Assembly (NCBI RefSeq): GCF_945859705.1
Contig: NC_079136.1
Location: forward strand, 110,566,028 to 110,630,027
Origin: Episyrphus balteatus
Taxonomy: Eukaryota; Arthropoda; Insecta; Diptera; Syrphidae
DNA: 64,000 nt
Direction: 5' to 3'
Each line of letters opens with the position of its first letter. The stretch's first letter is position 1. Positions 49,713 to 62,489 of this stretch are shown here, one piece after another. Position numbers and translations under genes: made by a program. The notes beneath the pieces were generated by a model that did not search any database, was not told the DNA's origin, and saw only the letters and a list, made by a program, of their open reading frames with translations.

Positions 49713-52700
49713 GTCTCAGAAAAAAAGGTTTGGCAGCCCTGAATCCACCATTGAATATGTTTTTTTTTTCATCATTCATGTTTTTTTATATTTTAAATTA
49801 AATTCAAACGCAAAAGTGGCACAATGTTCTCTGAATAGAATAAAAAAAAAGAAAAACAAGAAAAAAGGACTAACTTCTGTAGTGACATGGTTAGGACTCG
49901 TTTTATACATTTTCCAACAAATCCTTATCCTGTCGTGCTTCAGCTTTCAGCTTTGTGCGATTCTATTGTGCTCACTTGAAGGGTAGGTCGCTTGGATCCC
50001 AATTAACTGTGTAATTTTTACACTTGTAAACACCAACAGAGTGAGTTGGGAGTGAGAGTGCTGTCAAAATAGCATTCATTACAATCAGGTTTGGCATGAG
50101 CAGTGTTTGTAGTGCTGCTTTTGCTTTTGCTATATTGCTCGCAGTCCTTCTGCTCATTTAGAGATGAAGATATTGCACGCCATCGTCGTTGTTGTCGTCC
50201 TTCCTGACGTCTTGTCCTTTTGATGGGACAGAATACATACAATAATCAGCTCCACACACACACACACATAGACACTGCCACTGCTAAGCCGCAAATGGAA
50301 GATTTCAGTAATTTGCATGATATACGACAACGTATTAAAGATCTTCTTGAGAGAAATAATTTGCCTTTGCTTATTGCTGAGAGCTATATGGTATGTCCCT
50401 GCTTGAATTGATAATTGATGGGTGAATCGCACTGAAATTGATGGCATTTAGATAAAACTTATTACATCCCCACTCAAGAATAACTCTATCCTTGGAGCGA
50501 TAGGTATAGTGTTGTAAACTGAGAATACTATAAGGCAGGTACGAGTATATTGTCTATCTGTCAATAATTTGTCGTCGGATCACTGGATGTGATAGTCTCT
50601 AATTTTCTGTGTCGCAATACTGCTAGTTAAAAATTCCATATTAATTATTCAAAAATTCCAAGCTGTTACTTGATGGCTAAAGCTGGGAGCTAAAGCTATT
50701 TGATGGAAGTAAAAATAAGATGAATATGGAAATTACTTCGGCTTTATGGATGGAAGACGAAGAATAATTAAAATCCAATAGCCAGAGGGACGGTGAAAGT
50801 TTCTTTGATGTGGTGGGGGAAGAGATGGAATTATGTTCTCAGAGTTTATAAATAATTAATTTAGAATTAAAGGCAACAACAAAAAGGAAAAAAAATATCC
50901 AAAGAAGAAAACAACCCCACGACTATTAATGTATATTTTCCCACCAACCCAAGCAAACCGAAATTTACCTCACTAAAACTCGAAGGAAGAAGAGTAAATG
51001 GAGCAAAATTTGTTCCATCATCGTTAAGGGGTTGGTAAAAGATGAGTTTGTGAAGTGAGTACTCAATTTACCGGGATAAATCTGCTGTTAGAACAGGTAT
51101 ATAAGGCTATAGAAAGTATTACACGCGATTTGAAATTATTTCGCTGTTAGTAAGAATAATTAGTGAGGCACATGTTGCCTTGTTAAAATAAATGAACTTT
51201 AACCTTAAATGTTGGTATTTGTTTTGGAATATTTATGATATTCTAACTGTAAAGCAGTTCCTAAAAATGAATTTGTTTAAGTAGTTTTGGGAGCAAAACA
51301 ACTGTTTTTACAACAAAGTAAAAAAAAAAAACACAAAACCCAGCTAAGAACTTAAGGAAATGAGATTGATATTGATTAAAAATAAAATAAGTATTGAGTG
51401 ATCGTGACGAAGTTATTAGTGCGAGGTTCTGGGTTTAAATCCAGGGTATGCAACCTACAGAAATTTTTGTTCGGGGTGTTGCTTTTTTGGAGGCCCAAAA
51501 CACACTGTACCTAATCATTGTTCGAAACGTGACCAGATATGATTCCATTCGAAAATGTGTGGTCTTTTGTCCGAGTCTACTAAACTCTAAACTCTATATA
51601 GTTTCAAATCTTTTAACATTTACTATTGAAATCTTCTTGTTTAAATTTTTATATTTTCAAAGCTTTCATTTTCATGGTAATACGATGCATTTTACCTATT
51701 ACCTTAACATTTCTTACATCTTTCCCAACCTAAACTGTGTTTATCCCTTTGTCTTGCTTTAAATAACTTTGCAACATAATAATGTAGATTATATTTCACA
51801 GAGAATAAAACAAGCAAATTGCATTTACATCGTTTAAGCTTCTCACATGGCCAGGACATTCTCTACACAAGATCCTTAGCTTATGCACGCAAGAAATAAT
51901 GCTGGGAATTTTCTCTCTCTTAGCTATAAGTTGTCTCATACCACCATAGCATCATGTAATAAGATGAATGTGAACTCATTTATTCAGCAAGAAAATGCAG
52001 TGCCACATGAAATTGTGTGAATTTAATTTTATTTATCAACCAAAGTGTGGCGAGAACTTTAGTAAAATATTGCCATAAGATTGAAGAGGAAGAATATTTT
52101 CTTTTAAACAAGATTTTGTTTAATCTTGGAACCTTGTATGTAAGTGAAATGAACTGGACAAAAATCTTTTATACAAATATCCGGAAAATGGTTAACTAAG
52201 GCTGAAAAAATGGATTATGTTTTAATCAGTTTACGTAAAATTAGCTTTGACCCCATTTAAAGTATATACATATCTTTAGGAATTAGTTTTATTTAGTAAA
52301 TCTAAGATATTTTAATACTTCCCCTACTGGAGCTTTTCACCCAATTTTCATCTCTGTTCGGAATGGCAAAATAAAACAAGGCAGCAAATGTAAAAATGGC
52401 TGTTATGTAAGTACAGGCCGTTCGTTAAGTAAACAAATTCCGGATAAATTTGTGCCTGAACAAAAATTGAATATTAAAGAATATTAAAGAAAATGTTTAT
52501 GTTTTGCTATACCTATACTATTTTTAAAATATGTAACTTCACAACCGGCTATAGGTACATGACAAAGAAAAGTTTGATTGAAAAATTTGAAACTGAACAA
52601 CCAGCCTAATATGGCAAAAGTTAACTTTAAATAAAATTTATTTAAGGGGGGAAATCTCTCTGAAGGACAGCTTTTTCAATATTTTTTTTTGGAAAGCTAA

Positions 52701-53391
52701 AAGCATTTTTGAAATTTGGACAAGTGCATGGAAATTATAATATATCAAGATCAAAAGTATTAAGAAGTTTAACTCAAATATTACCATCTTGTTTTTTTAA
52801 AGAAAAAATATTAAGTTTTATGGTATCAAACAAAGAAAAATGTTCAAAAAGGATTTTTTAGTTTTACTTTTTCGGAAATAATAATTTAATTATTTTATTT
52901 TTTAAGTAAAATTTTGTTCTTCATTTTACTTTTTTTCCTTAAAATTCTCAAAAACTAAGATTTTTTCATGAACAAAAATTAAGGTGGTAATATTTGAGTT
53001 GAGCTTCTTCTCTCTTTTTATTTCGGTTAATTATATTGATAACTGAAGAAGTTACACCTGTTCAAACATTGCAAGGTAAAAAAAAGCATAAGTTCCGATA
53101 GTTTTTTTTCTATAAAAAACAAAGTTTTAGCTTTTCAAAATAGCTTTACTCCTTAGTTTGATTCCATCTCTTCCCAAAATAGCCCAGGCAAATCAGTAAA
53201 TCAAATCGCATTTTTCGCGGGACAAAATTTTTTTCATGGAATGTGTTCGGGTATATGTCCTTACCATAAAATTCAATTTTTTGGGTTTATAGGACGTCGC
53301 GTCGTCGGGACCAGCCACCATCTTGGTGCGAAAAATGGGATTTCATGACCATATTTTGCCTAATTTTGCCTAATTTGTTGGTATTGGGATG
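49713..53391. other. Unrecognised sequence
   Basis: A CA microsatellite lies at 50252-50268. Frames up to 104 codons (51448-51762) are unrecognised. An imperfect inverted repeat is seen at 52760-53012 (AACTCAAATATTACCA against TGGTAATATTTGAGTT), with weaker pairing out to about 52650-53160, possibly a decayed foldback element. No gene is supported. Confidence 0.4.
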
Positions 53392-53686
53392 TTCAAAGGA
53401 GAGATCCTGAGAACCCCGTCAAAAAAGCAATATAATATAACGTTCCAACACGAAATAAAAAGAAAGGTAGGCCTAAAAACTCCTGGTACAAGCAAATGCA
53501 CAAACACCAGCATTCAGTTGGCCTCAGAAACGGAACAATACAAAACCGGGAGGCTTGCCGCCGATTTCTGAGGTCAACCCGGCGAACCCCACAGGCGGAT
53601 CACTAGTGTGAAGCAGTAACGTGGGAAGGTTATGATCCCCTCGACATCGAGATCATAACAGCGCCGAGAAAAAGGAAGAAGAAGAT
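53392..53686 (+). mobile_element. LINE-like 3' end, family J, copy 2
   Basis: It runs TTCAAAGGAGAGATCCTGAG, then TAGGCCTAAAAACTCC, ACCAGCATTCAGTTGGCCTC, CCCGGCGAACCCCACAGG, GGTTATGATCCCCTCGACAT, AACAGCGCCGAGAAAAAGG and ends GAAGAAGAAGAT. It is fuller than the copy at 32021-32212, which lacks about 80 bases before the tail. A 60-codon plus-strand frame ends in this block (TGA at 53569-53571) and might be the last stretch of an ORF2, but I cannot assign it. A short GAA-type tail is seen on several insect LINEs. Confidence 0.65.
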
Positions 53687-56600
53687 TTTGCCTAATTTGC
53701 CTGGGATAAAATAAAATTAAAAAAATAAAATTTTTATTCTGAGTAAGAAACAAACACATAATAAATCGGTCGTACTAAAACAACGACCAAAATTATCGCT
53801 TTTTATGTTCTCTAAATAACAGTTGCTCAAATTTAGAAATTATAAGGTCTAAATAACTAAATAACAAAATTTATTTCATTCGATTATCTTCACAAATGTG
53901 AAAGTTACCCACCAATTTATAAACGTGCCGTTTATGTGACGGTACACCCCTCTTAATCAAAAGAGATTAAATTAAGAGATAAAATTAAAAAAATACATGC
54001 ATGATGCTAAATTTAGTAAAAAAAGTAAAAACTAAAAATTATAGACCAAAAAAACGAAAAAAGACAAAACAAATTATTATTAAAAAAATTATTTCTCGTA
54101 AAAAATTATTTTGAACTTTTGGGTTCATGCAATGGTCAATGATTAACGAGTAATTTTCACTTTATTTCAAGTCGCGCATGAGCGCATGGGTTCCGGGACT
54201 ATCTAGGGACTTTTGAGGCTTCATTTTAGGCTAAGACCACTTAAAATAGTTTCTTCGGTTGATAAATGAATTTTTTAGGCAAAATAAAAAAATCCTTAAA
54301 CAACTTTTTTTTTTGTTTTGGTTTCTTAATTGTACAAAATGAAACGCAAAATTGTCTTTTATAAAGGATCATAGTGCGTGCAATAGAAGGATAATAGCGT
54401 AGAAGTCTATATTAAATTTCGGGAGTGTTTCGTAAAATCAAAATATAGAGAGAGCATTTCTTATGGTTCTGATTCAAAATTTAAATCATGGCAATAAAAA
54501 TTTTCACGTTGTCCATAATTTATTTTAATTATTGTTTGTCTTTTAAAGCAACTGCTTCAGAAACCTTCACTGTTTGTGCTTATTGTCGGAGCAGAGCATT
54601 GGATTGAAAGAGAGTCAACTATCTAAACATCCTGTCCCTTAAAAACCTCACAACATGCAGCTATTACCTTTTATAAAGAAAAACTTAAGAAATTGTTCCG
54701 TTTAATTTCTTTAGATAAGTATAGAAAAAAACTTTTCCATTAACTGCACATCTTTAACCACCTATAGAATGTTGCTACTATTTGGCCTAATCTCATTTAA
54801 CTAACATACTCGTACACTAGACATGGGTAATAGATTAATGGGAGCTTATGGCATTGATATTTATTATGAATCAATGGTCCACATGTTCCATGCAGCTGGT
54901 GAGCTTAAATTTTATTTAGCGTGTTCAATGTTCATGTTCATGTTTCTCCATCAATGCTGGTACCATTACGTAGGCAAATCTTTGTCGAAACCACCTTGAA
55001 ATTTACAACTTCAGAGTTTGTGTTGTGTCTTGCAAGAGTCCCTTCCGTCACAACTCGCAGCTCCATGGCGGCACTGCGTCTGCTATCAGATTGCGCACCC
55101 TAAAGTACCTCGTAAAACATTTTCACTGATATTGTTGAATTGGGTGCACGTATATAATCTGCACGCAAAATGTCTGCAAATGTGTTTATGGCCCAATATA
55201 ACTCAAATTCCTATAAATTTGTCCAAACAGAACAATACTTTATTCAATGTGACAATAAAAAGTGTAATAAATAATAATAAAAAAAAAAAATTGAAAACAT
55301 TCCGATTCGTAGGCGTTGAGTGTATACCTACTATACTTCCACTCTTTCCACAAAACCGTTCCGTTAAATGCTTTTCACAAAATGTCTCGAATTAAGACCG
55401 ATGTTCGTTCGAGAGAAACCGAAAGATAAATAATTCCCTGTAATTCTGTTGAGTTATTTTCGATATTATTCGGATGATAATGTGAAATCGATGTCCCCAC
55501 TTGTGAAAAGTGAAATATAAAATTCAGGACCTTGGCTTCGGAAGGACGAAAGTTGTCATACCCTTTATACCTCGACAGTAGTTCCACCTTACCGGTGCCG
55601 GTTTGGGTTTTTGCCACTCGAATAAGTTTACGTTTCGATTTTGGAATTTCGTCTTTTCTGCTATAGAAATGGTGGCGACGACCGACGACGTCGTCGTTGG
55701 GTGGAATCAAAAGTCTCATTCCTTTTTGAAAGAAAAGAAATAAGAAAACAGAGAAAAGGGCATAAATTGAAAGGTGGAGGATTGTAAATCAAAGTTCTCC
55801 ATTCAATTTGATGTTGAGAAATTCGCTTTCATTTTCTCCGGAACAAAGGAACTATCGATCCGAAAAGTGAAGAATCTGAAAGCTGAAACCATGGAAGGCA
55901 GTCGCGACGGACACGGAAGAAGACGAACGCGTACACAACAAAGCTAGAATCATGCTTCATGCCATACCAAAAACACCACCTTTGGTAACATTTCGTTTCA
56001 AAAAGGGGCAAAAGGATCTATAAGGAAATTGATTTGATAACGAAAGCAAAGGAACAAGCAGCAAAGGCATTCTCTTGCTTTCCTTTCACAGTAGGTATAC
56101 ATTTCAATATTTGCCCCTTTGTTTGGATATCAAAACTTTGATACCTGCCTACTTTTCTTTATACCTTTTTGCCTATGCCATCCGACTTTGAAGAGGAAAG
56201 TGTGACATGAAGTGGATTCGCATTCAAAAAAGATGAAATTTCAGCACAAAAGACTAAGATGAAGATGAAGTCGCAGTCGGTGGTGGTGTTGGGTCGATTG
56301 TGTATATTTTTGAAAAGTGGTTGATTATTTTTGTCAAAATTTATCTAAGAATTAAGAGACTGAATGATGATTGTTCATTTTAGCGAAAGAATGCAATTTA
56401 TGAAAGACAGATAAACAGGAATAATAATTCTGTGCTTTTTTTGTGGCAAACTTTAAGTTAAGGGTTTGAAAGGGTTGACGAAGATTTCATTTTCAACTAC
56501 GAAAATAGAAACCAGTTTCTTAGTGCTTTTCCACCAGGCTGAGTTTAAGTTTCATATTAAAAAAGGAAAAAAAATGTAGACTCAAAGAAAAAAAATCAAC

Positions 56601-56899
56601 AATATTAATTATAATATTCCAATGCATCACAACCAATATTGCCATCTCTCATAGATTAAGAAATTAGTCAGGAATATATTTTCTTTCATACACGTAGAAA
56701 AAAGAGCACCTAATATAACACCCTCTTAAAACACTACTCTTTTGCTTTAAATTAGTGGAATCCGCTTAAATTCTGTCAATTTTAAGGTGAACTTCATTTT
56801 ATTTTAATATGAATTTTCATCTTAAACAAACCGACAAAAAATAAAAATTTTAAACAATAATTTTTAGCTTTAGTTGCAGTATATGATTTTTATTTCCAA
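53687..56899. other. Unrecognised sequence
   Basis: 53700-54350 is A-rich. 54900-56300 is less AT-rich, with frames of 125 codons (55018-55395, plus) and 114 codons (55719-55375, minus) that overlap slightly and show no recognisable domain; the clusters GACGACGTCGTCG near 55680 are notable. No gene is called. Confidence 0.4.
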
Positions 56900-56985
56900 C
56901 AGTGAGAGTGTGATAGGCTGATAGTAAACCATTCACCTAGTGACCGAACAGTTGTAGGTTCGATCCCTGTGCCCCGTGGCTGCCA
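56900..56985 (+). mobile_element. tRNA-derived SINE-like block, copy 2
   Basis: It shares with 6312-6388 (inverted) the AACAGTGAGA lead, ATTC(A/G)CCTAGTGACC, and a B box GTAGGTTCGATCCCTG. The D-arm pairing is worse than in copy 1. The following 80 bases contain CCGCTGAAATTAAGTGGTTT, which resembles the region next to copy 1. Confidence 0.55.
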
Positions 56986-57772
56986 GTTTTGTTTTTAACT
57001 AAAATGTTTCCACAAAAAAAATAAGACGATTTTCCGCTGAAATTAAGTGGTTTTCTTTAGGATTTGCCCATTCAAGAAATCAAGAAAATTTGTCCGCTTA
57101 ATTTAAGACGGAAATCATCTTGTATGATCTTCAATTATTCTAAGTAGATTTCGAGAATTTTCAAAAGATTTACAGTTTTTTGAAATACTGAATTAAGAAA
57201 ATTCCAAATAATGAAATACATACAGAACTATTTTCATGCAAAATTGAAATATACACAGTAACCGTGAAGCCAGAACAGCAACTTTAAAATGTTTGAACCA
57301 AACTAGTCTAGTTCGTTTGATCACCTTTTGTCCAGTGTCCACCCTTCAACAAAATTTAAGAGCTATTTTTCTTTTAAACTAAGTATCAATTTTCCACCCT
57401 CCGTTCAAAAAACAAAGTTTGCACTGAAAAATTAAAATTTTCAAAACCATTTTATTTTATTCAAACTGCTGACGATTGTCCATTGTCCAACTCGAGTTCA
57501 GTATGTATACCAAAAATCATCGTTTGCCCAGCCTACGTTTAGAAGATATTCAACAAATTTAAAAATAAAATCTTAAAATTCACCAAAAATTTTTTTTCCA
57601 AAAATCGAAATTACTTAAGAAATTGTCTGGGAATTTAATGTTTTTTCATTTAATTAATTGTTAAGAAAAAAGATTTAAAAATCTTAGCAACTTGGATTTT
57701 TAGAGCAAATAGATTCTAATGCAACACCTTGTTATCCTCTACTAGTAAACACATTGTTAAGTAAAATTCCAT
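56986..57772. other. Unrecognised AT-rich sequence
   Basis: There are some CCGCTTAA-type phrases on either side of the SINE-like block (56770 and 57091), hinting at a larger repeat around it. Nothing else is seen. Confidence 0.35.
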
Positions 57773-58500
57773 TTTTACTTGCTCTATAGGGCAAGTATTG
57801 GTTTCGTGTAGAAAAAAAAAATCGAGGTTTTAATCAAAACCAACATTACGATGATGGAGAAGATCAAAAAAGTGGTTTTCGTCATGCCGTCCGTCGGTCT
57901 GTGCGTCTGTGCGTCTGTGCGTGTGTGCGTCTGTGCGTCCATCTGTACATCGAGCTAGGGCCTAAACGGATGGATGGATTTGCTTGAAACTTGGTACAGA
58001 TGATTTTTACGTAATTCCCTAGACCCGTTTTTTTATTTATTATCTCCATTTTAACGCATACCTCCCATATAACGTTTTCGAGGTATTGCAAATTTCTCGA
58101 AAACGGCTCTAACGATTTTGATCAAATTTGGTGTGCGGAATACTCTTATTGATTCCAACAAAACTGCGTTTTTAGTTTTTCTCAAAAAATGCGGAGAATG
58201 GAAATATGGCGTTGCCGTTTTTCGAAAATTGACATATTTTTTAAGTTCATATATTTTATCAAAGCATTAGTTATTTTATTTAAAATTTACAGAGATCATT
58301 AGGTATAAAATGTTAAAAAAAAATATTTTTAAAAACATTTTGAAAAAAAAAAAATTTTTAATTTAATTTTTAAACTTTTGATTTTTTTTTTTTTGATTTT
58401 TTTTTCTACAAAATCTTAAATTTCCTATAGATATTTAAGATAAAGATACTGTGAACTACAAGAGCAAGTACGTGCGACCCAGTCGTGCATTTTATTTTAG
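57773..58500 (+). mobile_element. Helentron-like element, family B, copy 2
   Basis: It opens TTTTTACTTGCTCTATAGGG and CAAGTATTGGTTTCGTGTAG, reads ATTACGATGATGGAGAAGAT and CAAAAAAGTGG, then a short GTCYGTGC array (57888-57943). The body contains TTGCTTGAAACTTGGTACAG and CTCGAAAACGGCTCTAACG, and the element closes AGAGCAAGTACGTGCGACCC, hairpin, TTTTATTTT. The sub-terminal repeats ACTTGCTCT (57777-57785) and AGAGCAAGT (58461-58469) are a perfect 9-bp pair. Length is about 728 bp with no Rep/helicase. Homology with copy 1 extends across both flanks of the microsatellite. Confidence 0.85.
57888..57943 (+). repeat. Imperfect GTCT/GTGC microsatellite of element B copy 2
   Basis: Mostly 8-bp GTCTGTGC units with GTCCGTCG at the start. 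It is the short, interrupted equivalent of the 1.8-kb CAGA array of copy 1. Confidence 0.9.
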
Positions 58501-58545
58501 ATTGCTCATAGACAATTATTGGTTTCGTGTCAAACAAATTTTAAC
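58501..58545 (+). mobile_element. Possible second B start, head-to-tail
   Basis: Directly after the end of copy 2 comes ATTGCTCATAGACAATTATT then GGTTTCGTGT, which resembles the opening of family B (ACTTGCTCTATAGGGCAAGT, ATTGGTTTCGTGT). No further B sequence follows, so this would be a truncated or abandoned tandem copy. Confidence 0.5.
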
Positions 58546-60284
58546 TTCAGGTCACTGTGACGTATGTGTAACTTTTTTATAAAATATGGTAGGTAAATTT
58601 TGTATTTGGGCCAAAATACTTTTTGATGCCTAATTGGACAGTGAATTTTGAAAAAAAAAAAATGTAGAAATTTTTATCGATATAGGTATTTTCATATCTT
58701 TTAGTTGACATAGATTGGTTATACTTTAATCTATTATAAAATAACATTTGCACCGATGTTTTGAATGGTATTTATTTATTTATGACAATATGATCAAAAC
58801 CAAACAACTGCGTTACTTTACTGCAAATTCAACCAAAGGGCAACTTTTTAGGCTACTAAATAGTATTTTGGCCCATTTATTAATAACACTTTTTTTTACA
58901 AACTGCTTTGTTATATAAATGTATAACTAGTTTTTATGTGATGAATACAATTGAATCAGAATTCAATTATGGTTTGTTTGGATAGTAAACATTCAAGTGT
59001 TTTAGGAAGATTCATTTGAAAAAAAAACTACCTATCCAATTTATTAATCGAAAATAAAACTCGATTTGTATTTTAAAAGGGATTAAAAACTACTTCTACG
59101 TTCCTTTTTAGTAAGAAAACTATTATGTTTTTGTGATAACTTCGATTCAATTTTGAATATATTCTAAAGAGTGTCAATTTGCAAAAAGAATTTTCAATTC
59201 CAAACATTTCATTAAAAAAAAAATTAATAAAGACTCTTAACCACAAGCACGTTCCCAGTTGTATCACATTCGTTTGATACCATAATGGACTCTTCTTATC
59301 TCTCTATCGCATAAAAAAATAAAACAGACATATTAAAAAAAAACATAGAAAAGCAGTTTTAAAAATTCCATTTAGAATACGTCCTCAAGCCCGAGAACGA
59401 GAAACATTTGGTTTCAGTCTTTATTAGAGAAAAATCTCCCTTTGAATCAAATGAAACTTCATATCCTATAACCACACCAACACAAAACCAACTACCACAC
59501 GGTCTAACTTCCGTCAACCCACTCACACAAACAGACAGTTACATTTCAAAGTTTTGTTTATATATTTTTTTTCTAGTTTTGAACATTTTTCTCACTTTGC
59601 AAAACTAACTGTAGATAAGGAACCACCACGTTACTTTGTGATATAAAATCTGTGCTCTGAAAAATCAAAGAGACTCCTAGGTCCTACCACTCTTTTCTGC
59701 CAATGCAAAGCAGCTTACAATTACAAACAGGAAGATGGAGGAAGGAAGGTGCAAAAAACCCGCAAATTAAAAAGTGTATAGTACTGAAGATAGCTATAGA
59801 ACTATAGAACCTGGGAAATTGGTAAGGAAAAAATAAAAAAAAAAAAAAACATAAAAAAGGAGAAACCTTTTGAAAGCTCGTCACTGTTATCTCGAGTATC
59901 AGAGTTTTCGCCATAGCGACAGTAACGTGATGGTGTGAATTGAAGTAGTGTGATTGTTTGGAGCTCTTGTGCTAGAAATATGGATCCTTTAAAGATAATT
60001 CTGCTTTATTTGCTTGAGTTGTCTTTTTTGTTATCTATTTATTTCCGATTTTCTTTTACAATCTTGATTAGAATTTGTTTTTTTTCTCCAGTGGTGTTTC
60101 AGGCAGTCAGAAGGTGAAGTCCGAATTGACAACTCTAAAAATTTGATTCAGAAAACTAACCAAAAAATATTGAACTGAAAGGTCAAAATCTATTTTCTTT
60201 TGTTTATTGTTCAAATTACACACATTAAGTACAAATTCAAAAGATTTCTGGTATTTACAATTCATTGATTTTGTTTGCGATTAT
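58546..60284. other. Unrecognised AT-rich sequence
   Basis: No element edges found. Several poly-A/T runs are present. Frames up to 76 codons are unrecognised. Confidence 0.4.
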
Positions 60285-61920
60285 ATGACCTGGCCCCCCT
60301 TTTTTCTAAAATTGAAATTTTGAAAGTTGTTGCGAGTTTAAAAAGTTGTTCCGAACAATGTTCCAAATTTTTGGACCTCTAAGTTCAATACTTCGAAAGT
60401 TAATGGCCAAAATTTCCTAGCCCCCCTTTTTTCGATTTTTTAAGTTTTTATATTTTTTTAGCCTTAAAAAACTGTTCTTAACATTGTTCCAAAAAATTGA
60501 GGTCCAAAAAATTGTATTTTTAAAGATATAGCTTTGGAATTTTTTTTTTTCAAAAAACAACTTTTCCAATCATTATTTTCCAAATATGTTTTTCTGAAAT
60601 CGAATATTTAACCATACATACATATTTAGAATGAGTTTCAGTCTCCTATAGTAAGAGTATCAACTCGAAAATGCACTTTCAAAATAAATCGTGATTTTTT
60701 CATATTTTCAAAAATTTCCATAGGCCCCCCTTTTTCGAAATATAAAATTCCAAAAATTGTTCCAAGTTGAACATTCATATTTCTTATGTCATACCAAAAA
60801 TCGTTATGAAAAACAATTAACTAGGCATTTAAACTAAAAAAAAAAACGATTTTATGAAACTATTGCCCCAATTTTGCCCCCCTTTTGAAAATTTTAAGAT
60901 CCAAAAATTCAAACAAATTATTCTTTTGATTCTCTTTAACGTATTAAAATATAATGTGTTTCAAAGATATTTCAACCCCCCAAAATTATAAAAAAAATAC
61001 CCCACCACCCCCCAAATTCGAAAACCGAAAATCCAAAAACACACACACACATGTGTTATTATAAAAACCAAAATGTTCCCAGCTTTTATCAAAAAATTAT
61101 GAAAATTATAGATTTTTGAGCAAAAAAACTATTTTTACGATATTAGAAAAAGGTTCTTATTAAACCCCAAAACTTTTTAAATATTAAATTTTAAAAAACA
61201 ATTAATTCCAGTTAAAACATAAGAAAAAAATGTATATAAGTTTTTTTTCGAAAACGTGCTCCCCAGACTCCCTTTTGACCAAAACTGAGAATATCAAATT
61301 GAAAACTAATAAAAAACCCCACTTCAAAAAGCACTATACGAGTTCCATACATACAACTTAAAATTAGATACTTTAAAAAATAAAATTTTTTTTTTTACGA
61401 TAGCTACAACAAAAAAAAAATTCTGGCTCCCCTCTTTCGAATTTCAAAAATCCAAAACTTGTTCCAGGTTGTTCTAGGGTTCTTCTAAAATGTTCCAGAC
61501 TTTCGCTTCTTAATATAGATTTTTAGTATGAAAAATTTAAAAAAAAGAAGACAAATCCAAAATCTAAAAGTTGTTCCAAGTGCACAATCACGCAAATCCA
61601 AATGTTCCAAAGTTTCATTCAAAAATATTCAAAACTGAGCATTTTAAGCCAAAACTTCATTAAATATGGGAAAATCATGTTAAACTCATTCTGGCGAAAG
61701 CGAAAGTCTGGAACATTTTATGAGAACAACCTGGAACAAGTTTTGAATTTTTGAAATTCGAAAAAGGGGAGCCAGAACAAGTTTAACATGATTTTCCCAT
61801 ATTAAATGAAATGTTGCCTTAAAATTCTCAGTTTTTAATATTTTTGAATGAAACTTTGAAACATTTGGATTTGAGTGATTGTGCACTTGAAACAACTTTT
61901 AGATTTGCCAAAAGGGGGGA
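60285..61920. repeat. Degenerate repeat block with C-runs and GTTCCAA words
   Basis: The motif CCCCCCTTTT followed by TTCGAAAT/AAAATT and, 20-60 bp on, TTGTTCC(A/G)A recurs at about 60295, 60421, 60724, 60883, 61262 and 61430, with related C-runs at 60976 and 61002. Spacing is irregular, so it is a decayed tandem or a clustered family, not a clean satellite. No coding signal. A CA run lies at 61038-61053. Confidence 0.6.
61425..61912. repeat. Permuted inverted repeat (order A-B, then A'-B' inverted)
   Basis: Segment A (61425-61515, TTCTGGCTCCCC to GACTTTCGC) and segment B (61550-61681, ATCTAAAAGTTGTT to GGAAAATCATGTTAAAC) are followed by reverse-complemented A (61685-61778) and then reverse-complemented B (61778-61912). 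A simple palindrome would give the opposite order, so the inverted part derives from a B-A unit of a tandem array. Confidence 0.8.
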
Positions 61921-62064
61921 TTGGGGAGTATTTTTTTGAAATCGTAAAAGTTTAAACATCTAAACAACGGAAATCTAACGGAAAGTTAAATAGGTATTTC
62001 ATCTCAAAAAAAAAAATATTACCTCAGGGGCTCCAAAAAAATAAACCGGTTTTTGAAAGAAAAA

Positions 62065-62489
62065 TTATATTTCAATTAAAAAGTTAATAACTTTTTATTA
62101 TTAAAAAGTTAAAGTGACCTCAACTCCATATGCGTTTCGCCCAGGTATGACAGTGGGCTCATCAGTTAGATGCTGTCATACCCTAACTAAGACGCAAAAT
62201 TTTGGTCCATGAATACAGACACTAATAAAAATCACAACCTGAATAGACTGTGAATTTTAATATTTTAGGGGAACATGGTTACATTCTTGCACCTAAAAAC
62301 AATTGCCCGTGGTCAGGTTGTGATTTTTATAAGTGTCTGTATTGATGGACCAAAATTTGGGTCTTAGTAAGGGTATGACAGCATCTAACTGATGAGCCCA
62401 CTGTCATACCTGGGCGAAACGCATATGGAGTTGAGGTCACTTTAACTTTTTAATAATAAAAAGCAATTAACTTTTTAATTGAATTATAT
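62065..62489. mobile_element. Foldback-type element M (178-bp arms, 70-bp loop)
   Basis: The left arm 62065-62242 is the near-perfect reverse complement of 62313-62489. Both contain CTCAACTCCATATGCGTTTC, CAGTGGGCTCATCAGTTAG, TTGGTCCAT and AAAATCACAACCTGA in mirrored order. Each arm also has a smaller internal hairpin (GGTATGACAG / CTGTCATACC) and palindromic TTTTTAATAATAAAAA words near its outer end. The loop is non-coding. No confident target duplication in the AT-rich flanks. Confidence 0.85.

Noticed and set aside
51421..51455. T-arm-like CTGGGTTTAAATCCAG sequence
   Set aside because: Only one arm of a tRNA is visible; no D arm, acceptor stem or second copy supports a tRNA or SINE.
55018..55719. 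Frames of 125 (plus) and 114 (minus) codons
   Set aside because: They overlap on opposite strands, lack known motifs and show no splice context; kept only as part of an unrecognised block.
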